Positions 49,201 to 57,855 of a stretch of 64,000 bases of DNA are shown here, piece after piece. The translations under genes were made by a program, and so were the position numbers. The stretch covers positions 21,177,023-21,241,022 of the forward strand of contig CM066914.1 in assembly GCA_033964015.1 (NCBI GenBank), written 5' to 3'. This DNA is from Scolanthus callimorphus. Lineage: Eukaryota > Cnidaria > Anthozoa > Actiniaria > Edwardsiidae. Under the pieces are notes generated by a model, which did no database searches, was not told the DNA's origin, and saw only the letters and a list, made by a program, of their open reading frames with translations. Position 1 is the stretch's first letter, and each line of letters opens with the position of its first letter.

Positions 49201-52200
49201 CATAAATGCATTATGAAAACTCCCAGCTGGCATGCTAGTTATGTATGTAATCAAATTCATCTATGACAGCTTTTAAACCATGTCTACAAATGGCAGAATA
49301 AAAGACTAAACAGTAGATGATAATATGTTTTTTGCTTCAGGAAAAAACATAATGGGTAAGATCTGAGAGGTATCAGTTTCTAATAATCCCGTCTTCCAGG
49401 TCACTTTCACTATTGTTTTACTAAACTGTACTGGATCAAGCATTGTTACATAAATTTTGCAGTTTAAAGAATTCTGTGAACTATGAACTATCTGTTTTAG
49501 TGCCTTCCTTCAATCACACAAGTAACACTACTTAGCAGCCACAAATAATATGACTCAACAGATTTTAGAAAAGCTACCAGGTTGCTTAGATATTTTTATT
49601 CAGGGAACTTCGCTCTGAAAACACGAGAGAGCGACAGCGACACGAGAGAGAAAAAGCTGATTTTTAAGATTTAGGGCTTAGTGGCCTATATTAAAATAAT
49701 TATATTGGAAAATTTTCAATTGTAATGATCAAATACAATTAATTGCTGAAAATAATTCATAAAAATGATGCTAGGTACATGTAAAATATGTTTTTTCATA
49801 TTATGGGGCATGCAAAGGCAGATACAATAAAATGTCCATGGTTTACCCATATTAAACTACTGAGAGAAATGTAAACAAACAGGCATGTGATTTGATACCA
49901 CACAAGATGCAGGGATTCCAAAATACAGCTTTTTCCTCAATTAAAGGATTGTTTTTCATTTTTCAGCATTCAGAATCATCATCATCATATTTCCCTCTTG
50001 GCACACCCTTGTGTCCTATCCTCGGGGTGCTCATGCAAACACATTGTTTAACAGTTGCATTTATACATGTAGCTTGTCTTTTTTTCATTATTCAATGTTT
50101 CATCAACATCCAGTACCGATACATTTAACCCTTAGAATATTTTTTATAGTACCTAGAATCACACCATGCAACACACTTTTTGTAATAAATCAATGCAAAA
50201 ACGCAAAAGACAGGCTGTTAGCAACGACCGGTTAGCACAGTGGTAGAGCGCCAGGCTTATGTGCGGGTGGTTGGGAGTTCAAACCCCGGCAAGAACAACA
50301 CTAAATAAATGAGGAGAAGTGCTTCCTTTGCTCTAATATCTTCAAATGGTTAGACCTTCGCGTCTTCTCGGATAAGGACGTGAAACCATAGTTCCCGTCT
50401 CTCACATACACTACACTAAACCGAAACCAGAGGAAGAACCACGAGGTCGTCAGAAGTTGCCCATCCTCAGTGCAGGGCTTACAACTTACTAACCCACCAC
50501 ACTGACCAGGGAACCTCATAACTGGAGCCTTGCTCTGTGAGGATTTCCCGGCCCTTGGGCAAATTTAATAAATTAAATTAAAAAGGATAAATTACCCATA
50601 CCCCTCCAATGGAAGGGGTTTGATGCCCCCCACCCCTAATAATAATAATAATAATGGTTTATTAACAGTGCTTCCATGAGGTGGCTCTTCGTCTGTTAAA
50701 AAAACTACAAACTAATGATGAAAATCTATATGAAAGGTGAAAAACTATATAAAAATATTTACACTTTAAAAATATTTACAATTGGTCTATATGTTATTAA
50801 AAAGATTTCAATTTCACCCCTCTGGCATTTCAAGTGAAAAATACTCTAATTTCTCAATCCTTTCCATGGGGAAGGAATGGATCTTTTCTTGCTTTCTGAT
50901 GAGATGTCAGTTCCGAGCTCTTAATTGAATATTTGCAATTTCGATATTAGACCATGGAATGCATTTTTGTGAATTAAAGCAACAATATCAATAATGGACA
51001 ATTGAAATCAATAATTAATTTTTTGGAAGGCACACTTCAGCTGGTTCAATGGTAAGTTGAAAGAAGACCATAGCACTATTGGAAGGTACTCCAAATTTCT
51101 CATAAATCTTTTCCATTTTTCCCCGAAACAAGGTATAACTGTAAAATTGCTCACTGACAGACTGATTATGTCATGTTGCCATAACAACCTCTTCTTAAAT
51201 CTATATGCAGGATTTTGCAAAGCTGTGAAGTATTTTGTGCTGTGCAGCATTTTGTAAAACAAAATCCAAGCTTATAAGAACAATAATAAAAGTCCCCCTT
51301 CCCCCCTCAGGGGACTTTGTGCCATCAGGTTGATAGGCAGTGGGGGGTCATGTTTATCAAATATATATGTCCAAAAATTTGCCATAATTATTAGATTGAT
51401 AGTCAATTTCGCTAAACCATTGACTAGGACATAATTATCTCCACTGTGTTTTCTATTAGATTTTGAAACATCATAGTAGCTATATGAGGGTTATGTTTTT
51501 GCAAGAGTATATGATCCAGTATAAACAGCTGCAGAATTCATGAAACAAAATGAAGACAACACTCTAAGGAAAGTAGTAATTATTTCTTTCTTTGGACCAA
51601 AACACAATAAAAACAAAAATATAGTACACGTCGATAAATTAATAGCACGGCTTGGGAGTAAATAATCTCTATGGATTCAAACAATCATGCAATAGATATC
51701 TGCTATATGAAATTGATTGGATAATAAATTCGAAAAACAACCACTAAAACTTTTGCATTTCTACCAGACAAACCACCTGCAACCTTTGCGTGGCATGGTA
51801 GAAAAATTTTATTTTTAAAAAGTCGTGCGATGTGGATGTTAACGCCTATTTTCATTGTTCACCTATCCCTCAAAATGTAAAAATCAATAAGACTTAACCT
51901 GTTAACTTACAAGTATTACAATTGATTTGAAGCTGCCCAGTATTCAAACCAACCACAGAATATTGAAAGACCGGTATCGTTAACTGATGTATTCTAATCA
52001 ATTCAAATATGCCTTCAAAACAACGCTTACAGCAAACATCGGAGACACTGTACTTCCATGGGGACTAAATTGATGCAATCGGGAATGCTGTGATCAGTCA
52101 AACATTCGAGAATTTGGAATACTTTCACTAGAACATTCTAAAGTTCTCACTGAAAAGTTTGCAATATTTTCACAACGCTACTGCTCGATTTTAAGCTTAC

Positions 52201-54286
52201 CCAAGCCGGTAGATCTTCCATTCTAGCTATAACACCAGCATCACTTCCAGTAGCTTCCTTCAAGCTTGCTCTGCTCTTTTTCTTTACATCTTGATTCAAT
52301 TTCCACATCATAAAAATCAGCAAGCCACATAACACCCAAACATAGCTCAAGCCCAACCAGCCCATGAACCAGATTCCCAAAGCGACTCCAACAAACTTGA
52401 GATATTTCAACACGAAGTTTAAAATTTCAACATCTTTGCTTTTCTGTGTCTTCGTCTGTTCTTCTGCTTTGGTGGTGGGATCTGTGGTTGGGCTTTCGCT
52501 TGGCTGCAAAGAAGCTTTTTCCTCGCTCATTGGAGCCGGAGCATCTCCTTTGGTCGCCATTTTGTGGCAATGGCTTAAAACAATGGAGCGCGATCTTTGT
52601 ACTCTTATGTTAATGAGTGATTGGCGTGCAAAACACCGGCCATTGTTGGCGGGAAAACTGTCTGAAATGCAGCGGGGGCTCTTCAAAAATTCATGAAAAA
52701 TGACTTTTCAGCTCGCCACACTTTACTATTTTTACCAAAACTAACATTACAAGGATGTTTCTGATTGGGCTGTTATTTCTTTTATCTCTTAGCACTTAAT
52801 TTCAAGGGGTTTGGCTTATATTTACATTCGCTATCTTTATTTCAAGGGCAGGTCCCAGCCAACTATAAATTATTCAAAATGCGAACGGCTGTTTAGCAAA
52901 TGGACTGGTGAAGCGATTTATAAATGAACCCTTGCTCGTTTGACAATGTGCCTGTCAGTAGATACTTCGTCTTGAAGTTATTGAACGCCTAACTTTTTAA
53001 TTTGCTCCCCAAATACACGATTCCAGATAGAACACACGCGCGCGCTTCATATGCTGGAACCGCGCAAATTCTTCAATTTCTTTCCGCTCCATTAAATAAA
53101 CGCACACGCGTGTCGCGCTCGTTTGGATTTTGAAAACGCGTATGATTCCAGACCCAAATTGGTTGGCACTCCACTCGGTTCAATGTATACTATTTAAACA
53201 GCAGACAAAAAGAAAAGCCAGCAATATAAAATCGTATCCGGATTTCATAGCCTGCTATCGTGCTATGTGCGGGTTTCTCCCGTGGAGAGATCTTTCTTTT
53301 TGCATATCCTGTCATCCCAGGGGTGCAATTTGACCACCACATCAGGATTTTTACGTGACCATTGGAGAATATGATTCTTCTATTGATTGCATAGTAACAT
53401 AAAGGTCACGAACTTCGGCACCACTTTCACAATCGATTGCACGTGCAATTTATATCCGGCACGCTCTCTGACCTCACTTCTTGTTTCGCAATTCAGTTCT
53501 TTGGCCACCATCTAATACTTTTCAATAAAATAAAACACCTTACTCATAATATGTCTTAATTCAACAACTGCACAGCCTGGCAGCTGTGTGCACCAATTTA
53601 TTGTTTTGCGACTTAGACTGCCTAACTGTTGTCCGGAAATTTCTTAACCTCAAAATTGTTGTCAAGGAGATCACAAAAAAATTCAAAGCGCGAGCGCGAG
53701 GCTTCAGACAGATACATGTTTGGTCATGTTTCTTTCAATATTCCTAAATTTATCAGTGTTTAAAGCCGGTTTGAATAATATATAATATAAGAACAGGATT
53801 GCTATTGCCTTTCAAGAGTAGCTTATAATATGTTGAATTATTAAATTGTTTGAAATCAATATACAATCGAGATAAATAGCTATTACTTACCCATGCTGGC
53901 AATTCATCGATTCTCGCTGCGAGCGCATCTTCCTCGCGTTCAGTTAACGCTCTGGCGATTTTCTTCAACTCCTGTTTCTTATCTTGCTTCTTTTTCCAAA
54001 TCGTGAAAATCAAAGTCCCAATAACAATCCATATGTACCCAAACCCAAACCATCCCACAAACCAAATAAAGAGGGCAGAGACAGTGTATTTCACGAAGGA
54101 TATTAGGATTTTCAAAATTACGTTTTCTTCTGCAGGTTTTGATGGCACTGAAGGCGGAGGACTTGCGGCTGCATTGTTTGGCGATTCCTCACTCAGCGCG
54201 TCTTCGCTAGATTTTTCTTCCTCTTTCTCGATCGGTTCTTCCTTTACCTCGTTTTCCTCCTCAGCTTTTTGTTCTGTGTCACTCAT
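31522..54286 (-). CDS. ESYT2: extended synaptotagmin (E-Syt2/3 type), complete gene
   Basis: ER-anchored tether that bridges ER and plasma membrane and moves lipids through its SMP domain; C2 domains bind membranes, partly under calcium. Exons (minus strand, high to low): first exon 1A 54286-53891 or 1B 52560-52201, then shared 47405-47364, 46655-46518, 45924-45848, 45446-45380, 44937-44848, 44598-44543, 43660-43543, 43090-42991, 42342-42272, 41796-41572, 41134-41054, 40638-40564, 40355-40269, 39408-39259, 38138-38041, 37766-37722, 37278-37198, 33137-33003, 32511-32406, 32119-32070, 31555-31522. All junctions keep frame with GT-AG sites. Product is 773 residues with 1A, 761 with 1B: hairpin (56-97 in 1A), SMP (about 145-328), C2A (329-460), C2B (465-591), acidic/basic linker, C2C (about 640-760). 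Three C2 domains fit E-Syt2/3 rather than five-C2 E-Syt1. Ends WFVLRDEKDDD. Introns hold most of the small transposons in this region. Confidence 0.93.
32580..32782. mobile_element. second copy of the AGCCCCATTTACACGACAG MITE
   Basis: Opposite orientation to 7309-7540. The left end is intact (AGCCCCATTTACACGACAG); the right end is decayed to CTGTCGTGTAAAAATACC. Lies in the E-Syt intron next to the exon at 32511. Confidence 0.7.
33311..36215. mobile_element. large foldback element in an E-Syt intron
   Basis: Long inverted arms about 350-500 bp each: AGTCCAGTCATT at 33312 pairs with AATGACTGGACT near 36203; AAAGTTTCTCAA-GGTTTTAGGGCC, CAAAACTCATTAATAACAAA and GACTGGAAGCAGCGAGGTGG (33783) are mirrored at 36140, 36003 and 35870. 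The centre (33830-35860) is AT-rich, holds another inverted pair at 34195-34350 (GTGAGCCAATCGGATCC) and no recognisable protein. Target duplication ambiguous (TTT). Confidence 0.75.
36272..36446. mobile_element. TTAA-flanked MITE a
   Basis: Bounded by TTAA at 36272-36275 and 36443-36446; ends AGAGCCCGTGTCAGCCAC and complement of AGCCTGTGTCAGCCGCC. TTAA targets are used by piggyBac and Kolobok transposons. Its right TTAA is also the left boundary of the next element. Confidence 0.7.
36443..37182. mobile_element. TTAA-flanked element b
   Basis: Ends CGTATGGGTTCACGAAAATG and its complement, bounded by TTAA at 36443-36446 and 37179-37182. Subterminal GGACGCCCC/GGGGTGTCCGCG words also pair. Interrupted by a nested MITE at 36863-37083. 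The right boundary is 16 bp from the E-Syt exon at 37198. Confidence 0.78.
36863..37083. mobile_element. TTAA-flanked MITE c, nested in b
   Basis: Ends AGGGGCACTCGCACGCT and perfect complement, with TTAA on both sides (36863-36866 and 37080-37083). About 213 bp of unique element. Non-coding. Confidence 0.85.
37302..37628. mobile_element. TTAA-flanked MITE d
   Basis: TTAA at 37302-37305 and 37625-37628; ends AGGGGCTGTGTCACGGT and complement of AGGAGCGGTATCACAAT. Begins 24 bp upstream of the E-Syt exon at 37278. Confidence 0.8.
37722..38138 (-). CDS. ESYT2: E-Syt C2B-C2C linker exons
   Basis: Exons 38138-38041 and 37766-37722 encode an acidic stretch (DDTSDEEDEPEDAAADTSE) followed by a basic one (VRKRKAAPKER). 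Such charge-patterned, serine-rich linkers are common between C2B and C2C. The splice phases (0 to 2, 2 to 2) keep frame with both neighbours. Confidence 0.85.
37829..37975. repeat. foldback element
   Basis: ATGATACAGCTACTCGTAAG at the left pairs with CTTACGAAGCTGTATCAT at the right; ACAATAGAACGAGC-type words inside. Non-coding, in an E-Syt intron. Confidence 0.65.
38286..38430. mobile_element. 145-bp foldback with 9-bp target duplication
   Basis: Near-complete palindrome: GGTTAGAACTCATTCACATT pairs with AATGTGAACGAGTGCTAACC, and GTCTGTGAAACAATAGAAC is mirrored exactly. Flanks GATTCGTGC (38277-38285) and GAGTCGTGC (38431-38439) match at 8 of 9 bases, suggesting a Mutator-type insertion. Confidence 0.72.
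38761..39071. mobile_element. 311-bp MITE with TTA target duplication
   Basis: Ends AGGCCCGTTCACACGGCGCG and complement; TTA at 38758-38760 and 39072-39074. GC-rich interior with many GATCGC/GCGATC words, giving extensive internal pairing. Non-coding despite open frames on both strands. Confidence 0.85.
39259..41134 (-). CDS. ESYT2: E-Syt C2B-domain exons
   Basis: Exons 41134-41054, 40638-40564, 40355-40269 and 39408-39259. Motifs: AALFVKLDSASNLP, SPVWEEPFRFMIHDPK, CIGKLDMPLARLL, EQPFPLKDSG. The loop-3 aspartate pattern is reduced (VIDSEKEK), as in other E-Syt C2B domains that do not bind calcium. Confidence 0.9.
39533..39685. mobile_element. MITE, GCCTACGGCAAACGCCG ends
   Basis: GCCTACGGCAAACGCCG at the left and CGGCGTTTGCCGTAGGC at the right are exact complements. 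Interior about 120 bp. In an E-Syt intron. Ends and duplication not refined. Confidence 0.65.
41225..41325 (+). mobile_element. tRNA-derived SINE head
   Basis: AAGTGGCCGTGTGGTCAGAG (A-box region) and CCGAGTTCTAGTCCCAGC (B-box) are spaced like a tRNA. Anticodon-arm pairing is poor, so this is a SINE head rather than a functional tRNA gene. Confidence 0.6.
41572..43090 (-). CDS. ESYT2: E-Syt C2A-domain exons
   Basis: Exons 43090-42991, 42342-42272 and 41796-41572. C2A starts GILRIYVTEAKDLVKRD and includes GSSDPYAIIKVG, LNPKWDEVFE and QLFDEDKTSDDETLG. Aspartates at the positions used for calcium in E-Syt2 C2A (EAKD, SSDPY, DEDK) are present, so calcium binding is plausible. Ends at a C2A-C2B junction around NKPDDLMP. 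Confidence 0.9.
41848..41995. mobile_element. truncated copy of the GAGCAGATTTCG MITE
   Basis: AGAGCAGATTTCGTATGACT and the following CCGCGAAAGAGTTGTRCCGCG match 55315-55520 in opposite orientation; the far end is lost after about 41985. Lies beside the E-Syt exon at 41796. Confidence 0.75.
42050..42125 (-). mobile_element. tRNA-derived SINE head
   Basis: On the minus strand: GGATAGCTCAGCTCGTGGG, then GGGTTCGAATCCCTCTCGGG, a good B-box. tRNA folding is incomplete, so it is interpreted as SINE-derived. Confidence 0.55.
42839..42966. repeat. foldback element
   Basis: CAGCCTAGTCCTGG and CCAGGACTAGGCTG are exact complements, with inner GGTTCCCTGTGGT/ACCACAGGGAGCC pairing. About 128 bp, in the E-Syt intron next to C2A. 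Confidence 0.7.
43543..47405 (-). CDS. ESYT2: E-Syt SMP-domain exons
   Basis: Seven exons: 47405-47364 (VFFPDIERAEWLNK), 46655-46518 (MIVQLWPFIND to EISLGQQ), 45924-45848, 45446-45380, 44937-44848 (VRGTLRVIMSPLVPNAPLVG), 44598-44543 (DIDFDLTNLLNILDIPGL) and 43660-43543 (LPNRISVPL to YKLKYPLPD). These are hallmark SMP segments: the WLNK/WP start, GQQAPRIGGIK, the FFFLNRP turn and VVLPNRI end. The SMP dimer forms the lipid-binding tunnel. No missing segment relative to the family. Confidence 0.92.
43965..44455. repeat. degraded inverted-repeat element with nested foldback
   Basis: The edges repeat GGTACYTTTARGGGGTAAAA words in both halves; nested inside, 44160-44352 is a foldback (GTTTTGTGTTTTCCGAGATG against its decayed complement near 44330, and GTGGTAAACAAT against ATTGTTTACCAC-type). 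Non-coding E-Syt intron sequence. Confidence 0.5.
46060..46233. repeat. foldback element
   Basis: AGCAATAAAAAT near 46067, GGGATGCTGGAAAAACAC and AAAAGTTT are mirrored by AAACTTTT, GTGTTTTTCCAGCATCCC and ATTTTTATTGCT. A sequence just left (about 45975-46045, GATTGGTTGAGAGCTGTGCA) recurs at 39815-39880. Confidence 0.75.
46732..47103. mobile_element. 372-bp hAT-type element
   Basis: Ends CAGGGCTTCTGG and exact complement CCAGAAGCCCTG, flanked by TAATTTAT and TTATTTAT (7 of 8 matching). An 8-bp duplication and CAGGG ends fit hAT. Interior repeats TTCGCGGGAAAA-like words. In the E-Syt intron. Confidence 0.78.
47406..52200. other. 4.8-kb E-Syt intron
   Basis: Separates exon 1B from the first shared exon. 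AT-rich, no additional exon recognised. Contains the SINE at 50221 and a retroelement-like A/T-rich tail region (50640-50770). A short G+C-containing block with GAGAGAGCGACAGCGACACG lies at 49625-49650. Confidence 0.6.
50221..50585 (+). mobile_element. tRNA-derived SINE, near full length
   Basis: Head: GGTTAGCACAGTGGTAGAGC (A-box) and GGGAGTTCAAACCCCGGC (B-box), about 40 nt apart as in a tRNA. Body follows with GGATAAGGACGTGAAACCAT, CTCTCACATACACTACACTA, AACCACGAGG; tail AAATTTAATAAATTAAAT. The body also occurs at 9100-9245 (minus). Confidence 0.82.
52201..52560 (-). CDS. ESYT2: E-Syt alternative first exon 1B
   Basis: 360 nt, 120 codons from the ATG at 52560 (context AAAATGG), ending LPAW at TGG/GTAAGC (phase 0). 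Hydrophobic hairpin at residues 45-86 (GIWFMGWLGLSYVWVLCGLL) aligns with exon 1A and is followed by a basic segment. The frame stays open upstream to 52686 with an earlier ATG, but that extension is low-complexity and unlike exon 1A, so MATKGD is preferred. Because both exons carry their own start and the same phase-0 donor, they should be mutually exclusive first exons with separate promoters. Confidence 0.87.
52561..53890. promoter_or_regulatory. region between E-Syt exons 1A and 1B: inferred 1B promoter
   Basis: If 1B is a first exon, its promoter must lie here. No TATA box in a clear position; the sequence just upstream of 1B is GC-moderate with GGAGCGCGATC. No gene is recognised in this 1.3-kb stretch. 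Inference from gene structure. Confidence 0.4.
53891..54286 (-). CDS. ESYT2: E-Syt alternative first exon 1A
   Basis: 396 nt, 132 codons from ATG at 54286, ending LPAW at the donor TGG/GTAAGT (phase 0). An acidic Glu/Lys-rich N-terminus (residues 1-35) and Ser/Pro stretch precede a hydrophobic hairpin at residues 56-97 (WFVGWFGFGYIWIVIGTLIF), the ER anchor of E-Syts, then a basic helix KKKQDKKQELKK. In frame with the first shared exon (VFFPDIERAEW). Paralogous to exon 1B. Confidence 0.88.
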
Positions 54287-55314
54287 AATTTAAAATTTAC
54301 AGAGTTTAGAGAAACGTCAAAGGAGCTTGCAAATCAAATAGTGCAACAACTAGGTCCTGTAGGTCGTGCACTCATGGATAACCAAGTATTTAAGTAGAGC
54401 AACTTCAAGTTGGTGGATTTACCCTATCAAATTTACCCAATCCAAATTTCGAAATTGAAATGAGCTCCTGTTGTTTTCATACCATATATGGGACATACAA
54501 TGACAGGTTTTGTCAGCAGGGGTTTTCACTGTAGCGCGATCTCAGATACCGTATTAATTTCCACTTTCGGGGGTTTTCCCTGAATGGATACTGTTGCCAA
54601 CGTTTTCTATTGCTGCTCGAAACATTATAGAGATAAAGCTCCACAACAAAGGGATTTGTGGGAAAATTGCACCTGTTATTGTAATCTTACTAGTAAAGCG
54701 CATGAATCAAAATATCGGCCTTCAAGGCAAAACAAAAGATGTAAATGGCTTAAAAGCTAAACTATATAGCCTTATACCGTCGGAGTACATTGCATTGATA
54801 AAAATGCTTTTAGATTGTTTTCGCACGAACAGGGCAGAACTGGTTTATTGAATAGAGATGTACTTTTTTATTAGACTCGAAAAGGGCAATTCCTCCTTCA
54901 AGAGGTTTATCTGGAAATGCAACACCACACAAGTCACATTTAATTTTTTATTTATCATAATTTTTTAATCTGCTTTATTTACTAACTATGAAGAACCTTT
55001 AGAATTTTCTTTGAATGTAACTCCGTTACTCTCAGTGTTCAGACTTTAGATAGTAATTTCTTTTTGTGAAGATCCGATGTAAATTGAATTCATAGTAACC
55101 ATCCGCGCTCCATAAAAGGAACATACAGAAAACCAAAACTGGCAGTATTGATTGACATCACAGAGGCGCGTAGCCACACACTTTACGAGGTACGCACTGC
55201 TTTGTTTTCATAGCTCATCCCATTTTAGTTCGGTCAATTTCGCTTTTACCTTGGAAAAAATTGCAACATGGGAGTATACAGCAAATTCTCAGGAACATAC
55301 ACCGATTGACTCGC
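54287..55314. other. spacer between E-Syt and PDIA4
   Basis: Holds the inferred promoter of E-Syt exon 1A and the region beyond the PDIA4 3' end. No gene recognised; the 85-codon plus-strand frame at 54594-54851 resembles nothing I know. Confidence 0.5.
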
Positions 55315-55520
55315 GCGGGCTCTAATAGAGCAGATTTCGTATGACTGTGAAAAGTACCGTGACACGGCGCGGTACTGTCGCGGTGGCGGTACGGAACCTG
55401 GCCTGCTGTACATACCGAATGAAATCGCGTAGTCGCGGCGCGGTCACGGTCGCGGCGCGGTACAACTCTTTCGCGGCACTTTTCACAGTCATACGAAATC
55501 TGCTCTATATTAGAGCCCGC
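55315..55520. mobile_element. complete MITE, GAGCAGATTTCG family
   Basis: 206 bp, ends GCGGGCTCTAATA and complement, then GAGCAGATTTCGTATGACTG on both sides. Very GC-rich centre with CCGCG/CGCGG words. A truncated copy is at 41848-41995 and an end remnant at 57507-57545. Confidence 0.8.
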
Positions 55521-55665
55521 CAAAATGTTCGTATTAAGAGCCTGTAATACTCGCCAAAGATATTATAATGTCCAGTAGTTAACTCAATCAGTGAGACTTC
55601 CTAACCAGACAACTGGCGTCCTGGCCACGTACATTTTTGAAATAGCTGTACAAGCAATAATGACT

Positions 55666-55671
55666 TTTATT
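55666..55671 (-). terminator. PDIA4 polyadenylation signal
   Basis: TTTATT on the plus strand reads AATAAA on the gene strand, about 217 nt after the KDEL stop. Confidence 0.5.
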
Positions 55672-55887
55672 TGAACCAAATTTCAGCAATCTGACAGTAG
55701 GTTCAACAGTCAAAAACTCATGCAACAAGCCGATCAGAATTTGATCAGAATTTGATCAAGACCCGTCATATCCGCCATCTGAAAGCGGGACCTGCCGTAT
55801 TTACAGCCATTTATAAATTAGTTTTGCGCGTGTGTATTTAGAAAACCTAGAGTTGCGCGTGTGAATTTAGAAAACCTAGTACAAAAA

Positions 55888-57855
55888 CTATAACTCGTCC
55901 TTCGCTAAAGAAACCGTAGCCTTCTCCTCTATAAATTTGATAAAGTCTTTCAGCTGCCTGTCGCCTTCAAACTTGATTGGATTCTTCTTATCCTTCGCTG
56001 TCACGAAGTAAATTGTAGGGAAGCCTTCTGCGGAGAAACCACTCGGCAGATCATTGGTTGTGGCATCCATCTTGGCAACAACGATATTTTTGTTTTTCTT
56101 AAAATGCTTGCCGAGCTTCTTGTAGGTTGGTTCCAGGGATTTGCAGTGACCACACCATGGCGCGTAGAGCTCAATAAGGACATCTTTCTTCGTGTCGAAC
56201 ACGATATCTTCAAAGGTTTTACCAACGACAATTTTGACAGGGCCGTCATTCGATTTGGGGACTGGCTGCGATTTGACAATGGCTTGAAGGTTTCCTTGAA
56301 TAAGAAAAGCATGTTTAGTGGGACAGAATTCAATTATTTCTTCGTCATAACCAAAATGACCAAAAAACGGTTTTATTCAGGGGAGTCTCGGTAATATTGA
56401 TGGGATAAAAGCCCGGGTTGCCAAGTTTGCAACCCGCAGGAGCGAAGAAAAGGGGTGGATCCCTGGGGATGGAGGATAGGGTAGCCAGCCTTCTCCTTTC
56501 CCGTTTTTTTCCTGCAAATTCTTAGCAACAGACAGCCACCCCTTTTAAACCTTCTTGTTGATCCGCCACTTGGCTGTCAACTAAATGGTAACAACTAAAA
56601 ATACACACAGGGCTCACAGAATTGTGGAGACACCGTATAAAATGGTCACTGTTTGAGAAAAATATTCCACTTCTTGAGATCAAATTAAAAAGTATTGCTC
56701 CTTGTTTAACTGCTGATTGTCTTGTCTTCTTTCCTGGGGTTTAAAGGCCCTTTTTAAGCGTGATATCCAATTTACTTTTCTCTCGTAGCCGATGCTGATT
56801 CTTTTTACCACCAAGGGTGAAATACAAAAAACATCCCAGCAAGAAGCTTCCTGGTCCGCTTTCTGGCATTTTTGCCAGCCAGCAAGGAAAGGGGTCGAAG
56901 GGTAGTTTTTGAAGGAAATAACTACATTCATGTAGGTAACACAAACTTTACCTGCTTTGAAATCATCAACAAAATCCCTGAGCCGGTCCTCACTGAATTC
57001 CTCTTCAGGATCCAAGCGGTATTTCTTCCCGTCTTTATCAAAGCACCCGACGTTCACCTCTTCGCCAGAATCCACAAGTTCGAATTCTTTAATTTCGTCG
57101 GCGTTTTCATCCTCGTCAGCAACAGCGAACGTGATGTCACGATTGTCATTGGCGACCTCAACAACCTTTGCCCGCCAGAATTGAGTCACTAAGGAAGCAA
57201 GAACAAGAAAATCCATGTCTTCAATGATAAAGGTGATCAAGTTAAAGTGATGGTACAAGAAGTCAACGACCAGCTGCCAAAAATATCCGTTCTCAAACAG
57301 CATGAAGGCGTTACTACAACAGAAGAAGGAAAACTGTTGGATGTGTGCCCATCAAATGATTCAATTACTACCCTATGTGTTTTTACACCTTATCACATGT
57401 TTTCAGATTGAAGATATCTGCGTATTTCAGATGACTGTCGTGAGTAATTCACAATTACTTTGTACTTACTCCTATAGGTTTTGTTCAGAATTGGTGTAAT
57501 CACTTTGCGATTGGTTTCACTACAGTCATATGAAATCCGCTCTAATGGTGAAGATGAAAGTGACTTTTATTGAAAAGAGCAGTGACGTTGATGGAGTTGC
57601 GATAGTTTTCTTGCAGCATGGGCGGAATGTTGGCCCCTCCCCCCTTTCAGAAGTTCCTGAATAAGCCCCTGCTTGCAGAGCACACAATCTCTACTCACTT
57701 GTTCTGTATTCATGGTTGAACTTCACATCATAGAAGACAAGACACAAAGGTCTGGCTGCATACTTCTTATCTTTCTCGAAAGAACTAAACAGACCAACTA
57801 GAGGAACTCTTTTCTCCTTGTAGAATGCTTGTAGCGATGCTGGGGAGTAGTCACC
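55888..57855 (-). CDS. PDIA4: PDIA4 exons 6-8: b' domain, a' domain, KDEL
   Basis: Exon 6 (57855-57699) starts [11 protein letters not shown]; exon 7 (57188-56952) starts [11 protein letters not shown]; exon 8 (56294-55888) has [36 protein letters not shown] and ends SLAKDEL. KSQP-P is the conserved PDIA3/PDIA4 a' start; KDEL retrieves the protein to the ER. Confidence 0.93.

Noticed and set aside
50228..50295. Possible functional tRNA gene
   Set aside because: A and B boxes are good but the arms do not pair into a full cloverleaf and a SINE body follows directly.
52561..52686. Upstream in-frame extension of E-Syt exon 1B
   Set aside because: No similarity to exon 1A's N-terminus and basic/cysteine-rich composition unlike E-Syt; the ATG at 52560 has better context.
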